Counted from the stretch's first letter, positions 1 to 13,017 are shown. The stretch: 64,000 nucleotides of DNA from Prosopocoilus inquinatus (GCA_036172665.1 CM069871.1:2542001-2606000); one strand, 5' to 3'. Translations and numbers: made by a program. The notes: generated by a model from the sequence alone, not told the origin.

Positions 1-1393
1 TAAAATAACTTGTACAGTTATTTTGTGGTGTTATTTTATCATATTTGTTATATACGACCTTATATACACTTATTTTAAGCAGTGATGCATCATACTAAAA
101 GTTATATAATGCATTTAAATATAGTCAATACTATGATGTATCTATCACATTGTAGGGTATGTAAGTATTGACATATTCTGTAGTCAAAACTATGATGTAT
201 CACTGACGTTAGCGATGTATCTGCACTTATTATCAAAACTAACCTGATGTATCATCGTAAAATAACTTGTACAGATATTTTGTGGTGTTATTTTATCATC
301 TTTGTTATATACGACCTTATATACACTTATTTTACGCAGTTATGCGTCATACTGAAAGTTATCAATGCGTTTAAATATAATCAAGACTGTGCGTTATCAC
401 ATTAGAGGGTATGTCAGTATTGACATGCTCTATAGTCAAGACTATGATGTATCACTGATGTTAGCGATGTATCTGTCCTTATTATCAAAACTAACCTGAT
501 GTATCATCGTAAAATAACTTGTACAGTTATTTTGTGGTGTTATTTTATCGTTTTTGTTATATACGACCTTATATACACTTATTTTAAGTAGTGATGCATC
601 ATACTAAAAGTTATCAATGCATTTAAATATGGTCAAGACTATGATGTATCTATCACATTGTAGGGTATGTAAGTATTGACATAGTCTGTAGCCAAGAATA
701 TGATGTATCACTGATGTTAGCGATGTATCTGCTCTTATTATCAAAACTAACCTGATGTATCATCGTAAAATAACTTGTACAGTTATTTTGTGGTGTTATT
801 TTATCATCTTTGTTATATACGACCTTATATACACTTATTTTAAGCAGTGATGCATCATACTAAAAGTTATCAATGCGTTTAAATATAATCAAGACGATGA
901 TGTATCACATTATAGGGTATGTCAGTATTGACATACTCTATAGTCAAGACTATGATGTATCACTGATGTTAGCAATGTATCTGCTCTTGTAGTCAAAACT
1001 AATCTGATGTATCATCGTAAAATAACTTTTACAGATATTTTGTTGTGTTATTTTATCGTCTTTGTTATATACGACCTGATATACACTTATTTTAAGCAGT
1101 GATGCATCATATTAAAAGTTATCAATGCATTTAAATATGGTCAAGACTATGATGTATCTATCACATTGTATGGTATGTAAGTATTGACATATTCTGTAGC
1201 CAAGACTATGATGTATCACTGATGTTAGCGATGTATCTGCCCTTATTATCAAAACTAATCTGATGTATCATCGTAAAATAACTTGTACAGTTATTTTGTG
1301 TTGTTATTTTATCATCTTTGTTATATACGACCTTATATACACTTATTTTAAGCAGTGATGCATCATCCTAAAAGTTATCTATGCATTTAAATC
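1..1393. repeat. Dimeric satellite array, ~252/257-bp units
   Basis: Units begin with TAAAATAACTTGTACAG at 1, 258, 510, 766, 1018 and 1274, so the spacing alternates 257, 252, 256, 252, 256. Odd units share GCAGTGATGCATCATACT and a TATCTATCACATTGTA block. Even units carry GCGTTTAAATATAATCAAGAC and GGGTATGTCAGTATTGAC instead. The alternation marks a two-monomer higher-order unit of about 508 bp. The array is cut by the left window edge and ends inside the sixth unit near 1393. No coding potential is visible. Confidence 0.93.
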
Positions 1394-2380
1394 AGTTGTT
1401 AATCTATTATACCGTCCGTGATAGCTACACCACAGATCAGACTATACCCAAGTTAATTGTTATAGGTTAGGTTTTCATTTTTTTTTGTTATCTAAACCAC
1501 TGTTACGTGTTATATATTTTAAAGACATTATGCACTATGGTATGCAGAACAACGCGCAATGCTCTGCAATTGAACCTTCCATCGAAAACGTGCTGTTAGA
1601 GTTTTTATTGTTAGTTTGATTTATTTTTAGTATTTTGGTTATTTTAATCTATTGTATTATGTATAAACTTACACGCGGTAAGTTTTAAAAGTAAAGTTAA
1701 ATAATAATGATGAATGTATTTGCGGTCAAGATGTTTTTTCTTTTTGGTCGAAAATTTTTCGTCTTTCTTTGTGTACCGTAACAATTTTTTTTTGTGATCG
1801 GTCCTCGTATATAAAGTAGGATATAAAGTGGCCCTTATACTTACGTTAAAAATATGTGAGTCAGTTGACCGTACAAACCGTTCGCCTTGTGGTACACGGA
1901 ATTCCAAGCGTTTTCGCATATGCTTCTCAAGATACATTCGCGACCATTAATGCCGTACCTTAAAAAAGAAATAAATTTAAATGTAGAAATTTTGAAACGT
2001 ATTCTATTCGATTTGTTGAGGGGGGACAGACAGAAAAAAAAATTGTTTTCATTGTTTGATATACAGGGTGTTCCGAGAATTGAAAAAGCAGACTTAAAAT
2101 TCTAAGGAAAAGCATCCTTAATGATGATCCCTGAAAAAATAGAAACTTTAATTCGTGTCTTGAATTTAAAAAAGATTGAAAACATTTTATTTTTTTATTC
2201 GTTAATAGGTACGTTGTGAAACTCAATTTCGTAAACATTCCTTATCCTTATGTCGTTGTGTTTCGATAAGTTTGGTAGAATGTTTTCATCTCATCTCGTT
2301 TTTATTACTTTCCTTTTGGCACAAAACTGAGAGGAGGAAAGAAAAAGAAAATTGAGACAATCAAAAACAAGAAATATGTA
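1394..2380. other. Intergenic, no recognised feature
   Basis: AT-rich, non-tandem DNA between the left satellite and an A-rich tract. Short reading frames on both strands (for example 1644-1937 minus and 1887-2105 plus) overlap each other, lack splice context and have low-complexity composition, so I do not call them genes. Confidence 0.6.
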
Positions 2381-3900
2381 AAATATTTTCGATAATCCAG
2401 CAATACATTTAAACTGGAAAAAAAATAAAATTCCTAAAGGAAATAGAAAAGCAAATCAGATGATTGTAATGAAATATTAAATTTCAGAATCAATAATAAA
2501 CATACTCAGGACGTCTCGAGCGTTGCTATGGTTACGCAAGTCGCGAGTGAGGAATGTATGCTATTCAACTGTCTTCGTACTGCGATGGCCACTAATCATT
2601 GGCGCTCATAAAACGTAATCATGTGGTCCCCTAACATATCCTAAGACTGATAATAACAATTCAAAACATGGCGGTAATTGGAAATTATCGTAGAAAGAAA
2701 AACCGAATGGAAAAAGAATCACATTCGCAACATTTACGAAAGGATAAGAAACGCAAAAAATTGAAAATAAAATTTCTGATTATTTAATTTCCGAAAAGTG
2801 GAAAACAAGTAAAAATAAAAAAATGAAAAACTTAAAAAAATTAAAATTCAAAACAAATTGCAGGCTTAAAATATCATAAAAAGCAGTGAAGAAGCATTCA
2901 GGCAAGAGACAATAATTCGAAATTCACAGAAATGCAAAAAAAAATGATTATTTAGTTTCCGAAAGATGGTAAACAAGTGACAAACAAAAAAACAAAAAAT
3001 GATAAACGTTCTCGATGATCAAGAAAACAAAAAGAAATCGCCGAAGAAAGTAAAGAAAACAAATAATAAAAAATAAAAAGTCGAAAACAAATTGTAGATT
3101 TAAAATTTCGAAAAAATAATAAATAAATACTCAAGACATCAAAATGATTCAAAATTCAAAAAGAAATAAGGAAAGACAAAGTGACGTTTTACAAATGACA
3201 ATTTACTGTGGCTCAAAAGCTGGATTTATGAATCCATCTTGCTTGTCAGTTGACATTTTGACACATCTTTTGGTAAAAATAAAATTTCTGAGAAAAGTAA
3301 GTAATTTTCGCACCCTGAAAAGTGCGCAGAAAATTTTAGTTTTTTTTATATTTATACATAAAAACATAAAAAACAAAAAAAAATATATGTAACTGGAATG
3401 AAAAAGTAAAACAAGAAACGACAGCTTCAAAATGTAAAACAAAAGAAAAAGAAATGGACGAAAATTAATTGACGGTCGCAAACTTTACAAAAGGCGAAAA
3501 GACGGAAAAGCAAACAACGATAGTGATTTTTAGGAAAGAAAAGAAAACCAAATAAACACAAAAAAAAATTATAATTAATCTGAAACTATTGTGGGAGCTC
3601 TTTCAAACAGAAACGACAGCAAAAAAAAAACTAAAAAATTGTTTAACAAACGCAAGAAACAAAAAAATGACTCTTCATGGAAAAATAACGAGACACGATC
3701 AACTGAGAAATAAAGAAAAATTGAGGATAATCGCCTTTTTTCCTTTGAAATATTCAAGCAGAAAATTAATAAATCATTATTTTTTAATCAAAAAAGAGCA
3801 AGGATTGATCGTCATTCATTTTTCTTCTTTTCGCAAGGACGAGTCCAGTGTTGCCAACTCTGTAAATGTATGTGCTTGCATGGAGTAAAAAAGATGAAAA
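2381..3900. repeat. A-rich low-complexity tract
   Basis: Plus strand dominated by runs of A and AAAACAAAAAGAAA-like words, with loosely repeated phrases such as AATAAATACTCAAGACATC (3120) and its relative near 2495. A more complex interruption of about 200 bp lies at 2500-2700. Phe/Leu-rich frames on the minus strand and Lys/Asn-rich frames on the plus strand here simply reflect base composition. Confidence 0.65.
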
Positions 3901-4194
3901 TAGAATTAAATGCATAAAAATAAATACCATAAGCATCCCTTAATTTATTAATATGTACCTCGTTATCTCCGCGATAATTTTTAAATATTTCTTTTCACAT
4001 AAAATCAGGGAAACAACCAGTAAATTATTTATTTTTGCCTGCGATCTCTTTACGATAATTAATTAAAAAATAATTTATTTTAAGAATTCTTTAAATTTAA
4101 TTCCTAAAATATTTTGCTGCCACTTAAATGTTCTAACGTTAACACATCTGGATCGCGTTGTTTATTCATCAGAGACGGGGTGGGTCATTAAACG

Positions 4195-4440
4195 ATGTAA
4201 ACCAAGGGCGTCAGGGAATGAAGCCAGCTGAATGCTTCAATGCGGAACGATTCCCAAAGTCCCAATAGCGTGTGATAGAATTCTTTATCCTCCAGTAAAT
4301 CTTCAGCCACTCGTGCGTTCAGGGTAGGGGGTAGACAATAACACAGCACAATTGTCGTAGAACTCAACCGATCGAAAAAGATGACGTCAGAATATTTGAA
4401 GTGAAGAACGAATAAGAAGTCAGCATTTCAAACGGTACCC
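4195..4440 (-). other. Possible coding remnant, weak
   Basis: On the minus strand this is an open stretch of about 80 codons without an internal stop. It has unusually protein-like composition for the neighbourhood: an acidic/hydrophobic segment around the word LLEDKEFYHTLLGLWESFR, then a stop at 4195-4197. There is no ATG and no clear splice acceptor. The surrounding 4130-4500 is more complex than the flanking A/T-rich DNA. It could be an exon, a transposon fragment or chance; I do not recognise a family. Confidence 0.15.
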
Positions 4441-4499
4441 TGAGATCACTTCCGTAACATGTGGCGATGTTGCCACATCTACATAGACGCTGTTTCTGA

Positions 4500-5000
4500 A
4501 ACCGGCCTGATACTATGATGCATTTTATATTTTAAAATTTTCGTAGAGATATTTTTGAATTTGCCTTAATTTAATTTGCCTTAATTATTACGTAAATTCT
4601 CTTTTTCCTTTTTAATTTAAAAACTTCGTTTAGACCTCGCCTATTCGTCTTGACGGATAGGCTAGCATGCAGTGATAAATAAATTTAGTTAAGTCGTTGC
4701 GCACAAACGCTGAGTCCAAAGTAACTTTGATCCCTTGCGATCTACTTCAGACAGAACGACACACAAAGGCTCCGAACATCAAGACGGCAAGCAACTGCAC
4801 GTGACGTGTCTTCAGAGAGTAAAACAACCGCACGCTCAGTTATGCAATTCTATCGCACGACCGAAAACGAAATGATTCAGAGTAGGCTGTGAATAAAAAA
4901 ATGAACGTTACACAATTACTGTTCTATTGATCTCGTCTCTTCAATTTTAACTTTTAATAACTTTTTATAACCTAACCTCATTTTTTAATATGTCACTGAT
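4500..5000. other. Intergenic, nothing recognised
   Basis: Moderately complex sequence between the weak open frame and the CGATCGTCTTTTGTTT satellite. It ends with AACCTAACCTCA, a phrase that recurs at 5821 and 7188. No exon-like frame is seen. Confidence 0.5.
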
Positions 5001-7200
5001 AACGTAAGTCGGCGCTGACTTCAACGTTCATCGTCTTCTGTTTCAATTGCAATTCGATTTTAATCCGATCGCTTTTTGTTTTTTACATTTTGTTTCAAAT
5101 GTATATTTCATCTTCAAATGTATTTTTATCTTCGTTGTTTTGTTTTGTTTTTTTTTTTTTTTAGATTAAAATTGATCGTCTTTTGTTTCAATCGTGTTCA
5201 ATCTCCGATCGTCTTTTGTTTATATGTCGCTTCTAATTACCGTATGTTTTGAATTTTTTCGTTTTCTTTTTTCAAATAAGTTTTTTTTTTTTAATTTTAA
5301 GTTCGATCCTAGTCTTTTGTTTTAATAATTGCATTTAGATATTAATCGGATCGTCTTTTGTTTATATTTCGCATTTTATTATTTTTTTTCTTCAATGTTC
5401 TTCGTTTTTTTTTTCTTTTCAGATCGTCTTCTGTTTTAATTTTAATTCGATCATCTTTTGTTTACGTGTGCTTTGTTTGAACTTTTGCACCTTCAAATTT
5501 TAATCCGATCGCTTCTCACTTACATTTTTCTTTAAATTTATATTTTATCTTCAGATTCATTTTTTAGTCCTCATTGTTTTGTTTATTTCGTGCGCTTCTT
5601 GCAGGTTAAATTCGATCGTCACATGTTTTAATCTTATTCAGAATTTCAATCCGATCGTCCGTTGTTTGTATTTATTTCGCCTGCAATAAACTTTTTCTTT
5701 CATTTTTTTTTTTTTCATATTAAATTCCATCGTCTTTTGTTTACAATTTCTTTCAAATTTACACATTATCGACAAATTTATTTATTATCTTCAAATTGTT
5801 TTTCACGTCGTCTTTTTTATAACCTAACCTCATTTTTATTTGTTTTTTGTCTTTTTTTTTTAGATTAAACTTGATCATCTTTTGTTTTAATCCCGTGTTT
5901 AGATTTTTTTTAAGATTAAATTTGATCGCCTTTTTAATCCGATCGCTTTTTGTTTTACGTTTTGTTTCAAACGTACATTTCATCTTCAAATTTACTTCTT
6001 TTGTCTTCATTGTTTTGTTTTTTTTTTTTTTTTTGAGATTAAGTTTGATCGTCTTTTGTTTTAAGTGTGTTTAAATTTCAAACCGATCGTCTTGTGTTTA
6101 TATTTTGCTTCTAATCTAATCTTTTTTAAGATTAAATTTGATCGTCTTTTGTTTTAATCGTGTTTAAATTTCAAACCGATCGTCTTTTGTTTATATTTTG
6201 CTTCTAATTAACATTTATCTTGAATTTTTTGGTTTTTCAAATACATTTTTTTTCATGTGAAATTCGATCTCGTCTTTTGTTTTAACAATTCAATTTAGAT
6301 ATTAATCCGATCGTCTTTTGTTTATACTTTGCCTTTAATTATTTTCTTTTGTTTTTCAAGTAAGTTTCTTTTTATATTAAATTCGATCTTGTCTTTTGTT
6401 TTAATAATTGTATTTAGATATTAATGCGATCGTCTTTTGTTTATACTCATCTTAATTGTTTTGTTTTGTTTTTAAGATAAAATTTGATCGCCTTTTGTTT
6501 TAATGCGTTTGAATTTCAAACCGTTCGCCTTTTGTTTATATTTTGCTTCTAATTAACGTTTATCTTGAATTTTTTGATTTTTCAAATAAGTTTTTTTTTT
6601 TCATGTGAAATTCGATCTCGTCTTTTGTTTTAACAATTCAATTTAGATATTAATCCGATCGTCTTTTGTTTATACTTCGCCTTTAATTTATAATTTGTTT
6701 CCTGAATGAATGCTTTTTTTTTTCAAATAAGTTTCTACTACATTAAATTCAATCGCCTTCTGTTTTAATCGCAAATCGATTTTAATCCGATCGTTTTTTG
6801 TTTACGTTTTGTTTCAAACGTACATTTCTTCTTCAAATTTACTTTCGTCTTCGTTGTTTTGTTTTTTTGGGACTAAGCTTGATCGTCTTTTGTTTTAATC
6901 ACGTTTAAATTTCAATCCGATCGCTTTTTGTTTGCATTTCGTTTCAAATTTTCAAATTTATCTTCATCTTCAGCGTTTTGTTTATCTTTTGTTCTTGCAG
7001 GTTAAATTTGATCGTCTTTCGTTTTAATCTTATTCGAATTTGAATCCGATCGTCTTTTATTTGTATTTATTTCGTCCGTAATTGAAGTTTTCCTTCAATT
7101 TTTTTTTCGTTTTATGTTAAATTCCATCGTCTTTTGTTTACATTTTGTTTAGAACTCGCACTTTACCTTCAAATTTGTTTTTTTAAAACCTAACCTCATT
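5000..7200. repeat. CGATCGTCTTTTGTTT complex satellite, left block
   Basis: T-rich array in which YCGATCGYCTTTTGTTT recurs every few tens of bases, in two alternating contexts: 'ttaaattCGATCGTCTTTTGTTTTAATCG' type and 'ttaatCCGATCGTCTTTTGTTTAT' type, joined by TTCAAATAAG and CTTCTAATTAAC phrases. Unit length is irregular because of poly-T slippage and deletions. Reading frames here are Phe/Leu/Ile repeats without motifs. The same family continues at 8340-10770 and reappears at 31.7-34.4 kb and 37.9-39.3 kb. Confidence 0.9.
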
Positions 7201-8340
7201 TTTTAATGTCACTGACAACGTAAGTTGGCGCTGCCGAATCTCGCTCTGCTCTTTATTTTTTAGAATCCCCAGGAGTACCAAGCTAACAGAAAAAACATTT
7301 TTGGGACGGCCCTTTTCAGTATAAAATTTCAAGCAGATTTTCAAAAAAAAAATTCCCACGTGAGCAAATTAGCTGCCGTTTCTAGGAAAATTTATTTTCC
7401 ACAGATTGGCGATACTGTAAGATTTTTTTCATGTCACTAAAAAAAAAAAGGATAAACAAAACTGATTGCATTACGCCACTGATCATCCTATTCTTGCAAT
7501 TGGGGTATTTTTTTTCTGAATGCTACCGCAAGTGTACGTTTGGTTGCCTAATTTCGGCGATCGCTTGGGACTCGGACGCTGCTGAAAACGCTTCCTGTTT
7601 TGATAGTTAAGCGCAAGTTGGTGCAAGTTGAACCTTTCGCGGTCTGACAGCTTTTGCATTTCTGCAGTAATAACTGCGGCGAGCACAACGGGGCGCAGCA
7701 ATTAAATTAAGGGGTTGTTTGGTAAAGAGTTTCGAGCAGAACGACGTTTTATTTTACGGATTGCGCCGTCACTTGGCGAACGGCCAACCAAGTGTATATG
7801 TATGTAGGGTTGCTGCCACCGCCGGCGCTGTTCAGAAGTGCCAACCCGAGACGCCACTGAACTTTTTATCTATGCATTTCCTAAGAGCATTACAACACTA
7901 GAAAAAAAAAGAATAATTTCATTATTTTTTCTTATTGCTGTAATACCAGGATTGATGAGAAAAGAAATCAAAAAGTTGAAAATTTTACAATTCTTATTGC
8001 TTTTGGTATTAATAAAAAAATTAATGTTTTTTTTTAATTATTGGTAAACAGTGACAGCCCGAAAAATGACAAGACCCGCCAAATTACAGAGTGTTGGCAA
8101 CCCTAATCGTTGAATAGATAAAACAGCGACACCCTACGATCGCTTTTTGACCTAACATTGCATAAGGGTTGACAAATTGAAGCGGGTTTGCTACATAATA
8201 AGTCACCCCACGCAAGGCGGCCATGCTTGCTGCAATCAAAAACGACTTGCAACAAAAAATTTTATCCTAATCGTTGACTTGACATTTCCGATCCAAATTC
8301 CAAAGCCGGATATAACCTATAATCCTGTCGCGCTGTTTAT
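7200..8340. other. Non-satellite island inside the array
   Basis: About 1.1 kb of higher-complexity DNA interrupting the CGATCGTCTTTTGTTT array. A 72-codon minus-strand frame at 7483-7701 (basic, Gln/Arg-rich) is preceded on that strand by a CGCCGCAG that could be a splice acceptor, but no partner exon or family is recognisable. Plus-strand frames at 7719-8047 and 8177-8340 are unsupported. This may be an old insertion or the remains of a gene. Confidence 0.4.
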
Positions 8341-10770
8341 GTTAACGTCAAATGTCTGTCAAATAAGTTTTTTTTTTTCTACATTAAATTCGATCCTCTT
8401 CTGTTTTTCATTTTATTCGATCGCCTTTTGTTTATATTTTGCCACAAATTTATTTTGTCTTCGATGTTCCGTTTTATTTCTTATTTTATTTTTTTAGATT
8501 CAACTTGATCATCTTTTGTTTTAATCCCGTGGTTAGATTTTAAACCAATCGTCTTTTATTTATATTTCGCATCTAATTAACTTTTATCTTGATGTTTTTG
8601 GTTTTTCAAACAAGTTTTTTTTTTAATATTAAATTCAATCTCGTCTTTTGTTTTAACAACTCAATTTAGATATTAATCCGATCGTCTTTTGTTTATACTT
8701 CGCCTTTAATTAATTTATTTCTTTAATGGTTTTTTTTTTCAAGTAAGTTTGATCTACATTAAATTCGATCGTCCGCTGTTTTAATCGCAATTCGATTTTA
8801 ATCTGATCGCTTTTTGTTTTACGTTTCGTTTCAAACGTACATTTTATCTTCATTGTTTTGTTTTCTTTAAGATCAAATTTGATCGTCTTTTGTTTTAATC
8901 GCAATTCCATTTTAATCTGATCGCTTTTTGTTTTCGTTTTGTTTCAAATGTACATTTTATCTTCATTGTTTTGTTTTTTTTTAAGATTAAGTTTGATCGT
9001 CTTTTGTTTTCATCGCGTTTAAATTTCAAATCGTTCTCCTTTTGTTTATATTTCGCTTCTAATTAACTTTTACCTTGAATTTTTTTGGTTTTTCAAATAA
9101 GTTTTTTTTTTTCATGTTAAATTCGATCTCGTCTTTTGTTTTAATAACTGTATTTAGATATTAATCCGATCGTCTTTTGTTTATACTTCGCCGTTAATTG
9201 ATTTCTTCAATGCTTTTTTTCCGAGTAAGTTTCTGCTACATTAAATTCGATCGCCTTCTGTTTTAATCGCAATTCGATTTTAATCCGATCGCTTTTTGTT
9301 TTACGTTTTGTTTCAAACGTACATTTTATCTTCATTGTTTTGTTTTTTTTAAGATTAAATAAAACAGAAGACGAGATCGAATTCAAGATAAAAATTAATT
9401 AGAAGCGAAATATAAACAAAAGGCGAACGGATTGAAATTTAAACGCGATTAAAACAAAAGGTTGATCGCCTTTTGTTTTAATCGCGTTTAAATTTCAATC
9501 CGTTCGCCTTTTGTTTATATTTCGGTTCTAATTAATTTTTATCTTGAATTCGATCTCGTCTTTTGTTTTAATAATTGTACTTAGATATTAATCCGATCGT
9601 CTTTTGTTTATACTTCGCCTTTAATTAATTTATTTCTTCAATTGTTTTTTTTTTCAAAATAGTTCCTACTACATTAAATTCGATCGCCTTCTGTTTGAAT
9701 CGGAATTGGATTTTAATTTTGTTCTTTTTTTTGAGATTAAATTCGATCGTCTTTTGTTTTAATCGCGTTTGAATTTCAATCCGATCGCCTTTTGTTTATA
9801 TAACGCTTATAATTTACTGTATTCTTGAATTATTTCGTTTTTTTCTTTTTGCAAGTAAGCTTGTTTTTATGTTAAATTCGATCTCGTCTTTTGTTTAAAC
9901 AATTGCATTCAGAATATTAATCGGATGGTCTTTTGTTTATACTTCCTGTTTAATTATTTTTCTTTTTGCTGTCGGTTTTTTTTTTCATCAAATAAGTTTC
10001 TTCTACATTAAATTCGATTTTAATCCGATCGCTTTTTGTTTACATTTCGTTTCAAATTTTATTTTCAAATTTATTTTTATCTTCAGTGTTTTGTTTCTCT
10101 TTTGCTCTTGCAGGTTAAATTTGATCGCCTTTTGTTTTAATCTTCTTAATCCGATCGTCTTTTATTTGTATTTATTTCGCTGGTAATTACATTTTCCTTC
10201 AATTTTTTTTTTTTTGGTATGAAATTCGATTGTCTTTTGTATGCATTCTCTTTCAAATTTACACTTTATCAACAAATTTATTTTTATCTTCAAAATTCTT
10301 TTTCAGATCGTCTTCTGTTTCAGTTTTCAATTCGATCGTCTTTTGTTTACGTGTGTCTTGCTTGAACTTTCGCATCTTCAAGTTTTAATCCGATCGCTTA
10401 TCGTTTAAATTTTGTTTCAAATTTAGATTTTATCTTCAAATTCATTTTTTAATCCTAATTGTTTTGTTTATTTTTTGCTTCTTGCAGGTTAAATTTGATC
10501 GTCACATGTTTTAATCTTGTTCAAAGTGTTAATTCGATCGTCTTTTGTTTGTATCTATTTATTTCGCCCGTAATTAACATTTTCCTTCAATTTTTTTCTT
10601 TTTATATTAAATTCCATCGCCTTTTCTTTACATTTTGTTTCAAACTCACACTTTACCTTCAAATTTGTTTTTTTTTTTATCTTCAAATTGTTGGTCAGGT
10701 CGTCTTCTGTTTTAATTTTAATTCGATCGTCTTTTGTTTTTTATTTTTCTCGAGCTTTTGCATCTTCAAA
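8340..10770. repeat. CGATCGTCTTTTGTTT complex satellite, right block
   Basis: Continuation of the same array, with better preserved repeats: TTAATCCGATCGTCTTTTG followed by TTTATACTTCGCC recurs at about 8675, 9163 and 9588. The block contains the large hairpin at 9361-9569. Its right end grades into the first ~500-bp coding-like repeat at about 10770. Confidence 0.9.
9361..9569. repeat. Near-perfect inverted repeat, 101-bp arms
   Basis: Left arm 9361-9461 and right arm 9469-9569 are reverse complements with only two mismatches that I can see (AAAACAGAAG against AAAACAAAAG, and GAAGCGAA against GAACCGAA). The loop is 7 nt (TTGATCG). Both arms are normal satellite sequence, so a satellite segment has been copied head-to-head. 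The junction reads CAAAAGG-TTGATCG-CCTTTTG. Confidence 0.95.
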
Positions 10771-12960
10771 TTGTTTGATACATTTGAGCAGAGTTACAAA
10801 AAATGCAAGAGGTCTTATGGAATATTTAAGCAGACACGACATCAAGAAAAATTATTAATGGCAATTAAAAACTGTTTTATATTGGAGAAATTATTAAATA
10901 AAGTCGAAGACAAGCAAAGAGAGAAAGAGAATTCTGAAAATAACTCTAAGTTTGAACAAACCGCGAGAAACGAAGTAGAAATCGATTTTTGGCTTCCTTT
11001 CGAAAACCAGGAATCTACTAACAAAGAAAATCGAGGTTCGACTTTGCACAGATTGCTAAAAGAATCTGCGACAAAAAGGGAATGAAAGTTTAGTATTCTG
11101 ATTTGGTGGAAGTACCCTTGTAGACTTTTATCCTGTCACCTTTTCAACCCCCGAACCCTCCGTACGCGCGTTTTATTCACAAATTGACAATTGATTGCGC
11201 AAAACAGCATTTTTTTTTGTTTGCTTCCTTTTTCTGCGTTTGATTTGATTTGGCAATGCAATATTTCATTTTCCAACTGCACCCGCCTTACATGCCTATC
11301 TAAGAGAAAATATTAAATAAGAAACGAAGGTAATCAAAGAGAGAGAGAGACCTTGTAAAGTGAAGTAGAAATCGAATTCTGGTTAAAAATCTACGGTAAA
11401 CAAAGAGAGAAACAGCGAACTAATCTCGACCATTCTGAAAATAACGACAAGTTCGAGCAAACCGCGGGAAACGAAGTGGAAATCGATTTCTGGCTTCCTT
11501 CCGAAAGCCAGGAATCTACTAACAAAGAAAATCGAGGTTCAACTTTGTACAGATTGCGAAAAGAATCTGCGACTAAAAGGGAATGAAAGTTTAGTATTCT
11601 GATTTGGTGGAAGTACCCTTGTAGACTTTTATCCTGTCACCTTTTCAACCCCCGAACTTTCCGTGCGCGCGTTTTATTCACAAATTGACAATTGATTGCG
11701 CAAAACAGCAATTTTTTTGTTTGTTTCCTTTTTCTGCGTTTGATTTGATTTGGCAATACAATATTTCATTTTCCAACTGCACCCGCCTTACATACCTATC
11801 TAAGAGAAAATATTAAATAAAAAACGAAGGTAATCAAAGAGAGAGAGAGACCTTGTAAAGCGAAGTAGAAGTCGAATTCTGGCTAAAAATCTACGGTAAA
11901 CAAAGAGAGAAACAGTGAACTAATCTCGACCAATCTGAAAATAACGACAAGTTCGAGCAAACCGCGGGAAACGAAGTGGAAATCGATTTCTGGCTTCCTT
12001 CCGAAAGCCAGGAATCTACTAACAAAGAAAATCGAGGTTCGACTTTGCACAGATTGCGAAAAGAACCTGCGACTAAAAGGGAATGAAAGTTTAGTAATCT
12101 GATTTGGTTGAAGTACCCTTGTAGAAACAGAAACTTTTTTGTTTGCTTCCTTTTTCTGCGTTTGATTTGATTTGGCAATACAATAATTCATTTTCCAACT
12201 GCACCCGCCTTACATACCTATCTAAGAGAAAATATTAAATAAAAAACGAAGGTAACCAAAGAGAGAGAAACCTTGTAAAGTGAAGTAGAAGTCGAATTCT
12301 GGCTAAAAATCTGAGATAAACCAAAGAGAGAAACAGCGAACTAATCTCGACCATTCTGAAAATAACGACAAGTTCGAGCAAACCGCGGGAAACGAAGTGG
12401 AAATCGATTTCTGGCTTCCTTCCGAGAGCCAGGAATCTACTAACAAAGAAAATCGAGGTTCGACTTTGTACAGATTGCGAAAAGAATCTGCGACTAAAAG
12501 GGAATGAAAGTTTAGTATTCTGATTTGGTTGAAGTACCCTTGTAGACTTTTATCCTGTCACCTTTTCAACCCCCGGACCCTCCGTCCGCGCGTTTTATTC
12601 ACAAATTGACAATTGACTGCGCAAAACAGCAAGTTTTTTGTTTGCTTCCTTTTTCTGCGTTTGATTTGATTTGGCAATACAATATTTCATTTTCCAACTG
12701 CACCCGCCTTACATACCTATCTAAGAGAAAATATTAAATAAAAAACGAAGGTAACCAAAGAGAGAGAAACCTTGTAAAGTGAAGTAGAAATCGAATTCTG
12801 GCTAAAAATCTGAGGTAAACCAAAGAGAGAAACAGCGAACTAATCTCGACCATTCTGAAAATAATGATAAGTTCGAGCAAACCGCGGGAGACGAAGTGGA
12901 AATCGATTTTTGGCTTCCTTCCGAAAACCAGAACGCCACTAACAGAGAAAATCGAGGTTT
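10770..12960 (+). repeat. Five ~500-bp tandem repeats keeping an open frame
   Basis: The anchor GAAACGAAGT (GAGACGAAGT in the last copy) occurs at 10967, 11468, 11968, 12389 and 12888, spacings 501, 500, 421 and 499; the short one has lost about 80 bp. Every copy keeps a plus-strand frame encoding SENN(D/S)KFEQTA, EVEIDFWLP and ESTNKENRGST; in the first four it runs on through KESATKRE or close variants to TGA (first stop near 11083-11085). The last copy diverges after EVEIDFWLP and runs into unrelated sequence at about 12980. Copies two onward also contain a preceding EVEIEFWLKIYGKQ segment, an internal duplicate of the FWL motif. The protein is charged and Glu/Asn-rich. I do not recognise a family; it may be an exon or a transposon ORF fragment amplified as a satellite. 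Confidence 0.85.
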
Positions 12961-13017
12961 AACTTTCTACAAATTACCAAAAAGCAATGTTTCGTTTCAC
13001 TTTCAAACTATACGAAC

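Noticed and set aside
4970..7195. AACCTAACCT as a telomere-repeat remnant
   Set aside because: The phrase AACCTAACCTCA occurs singly at about 4970, 5821 and 7188 within the satellite; it is part of that repeat, not a (TTAGG)n tract.
10459..10770. First part of a 208-codon plus-strand frame
   Set aside because: Translates CGATCGTCTTTTGTTT satellite into Phe/Leu/Ile repeats; only the part after about 10770 belongs to the ORF-keeping repeat.
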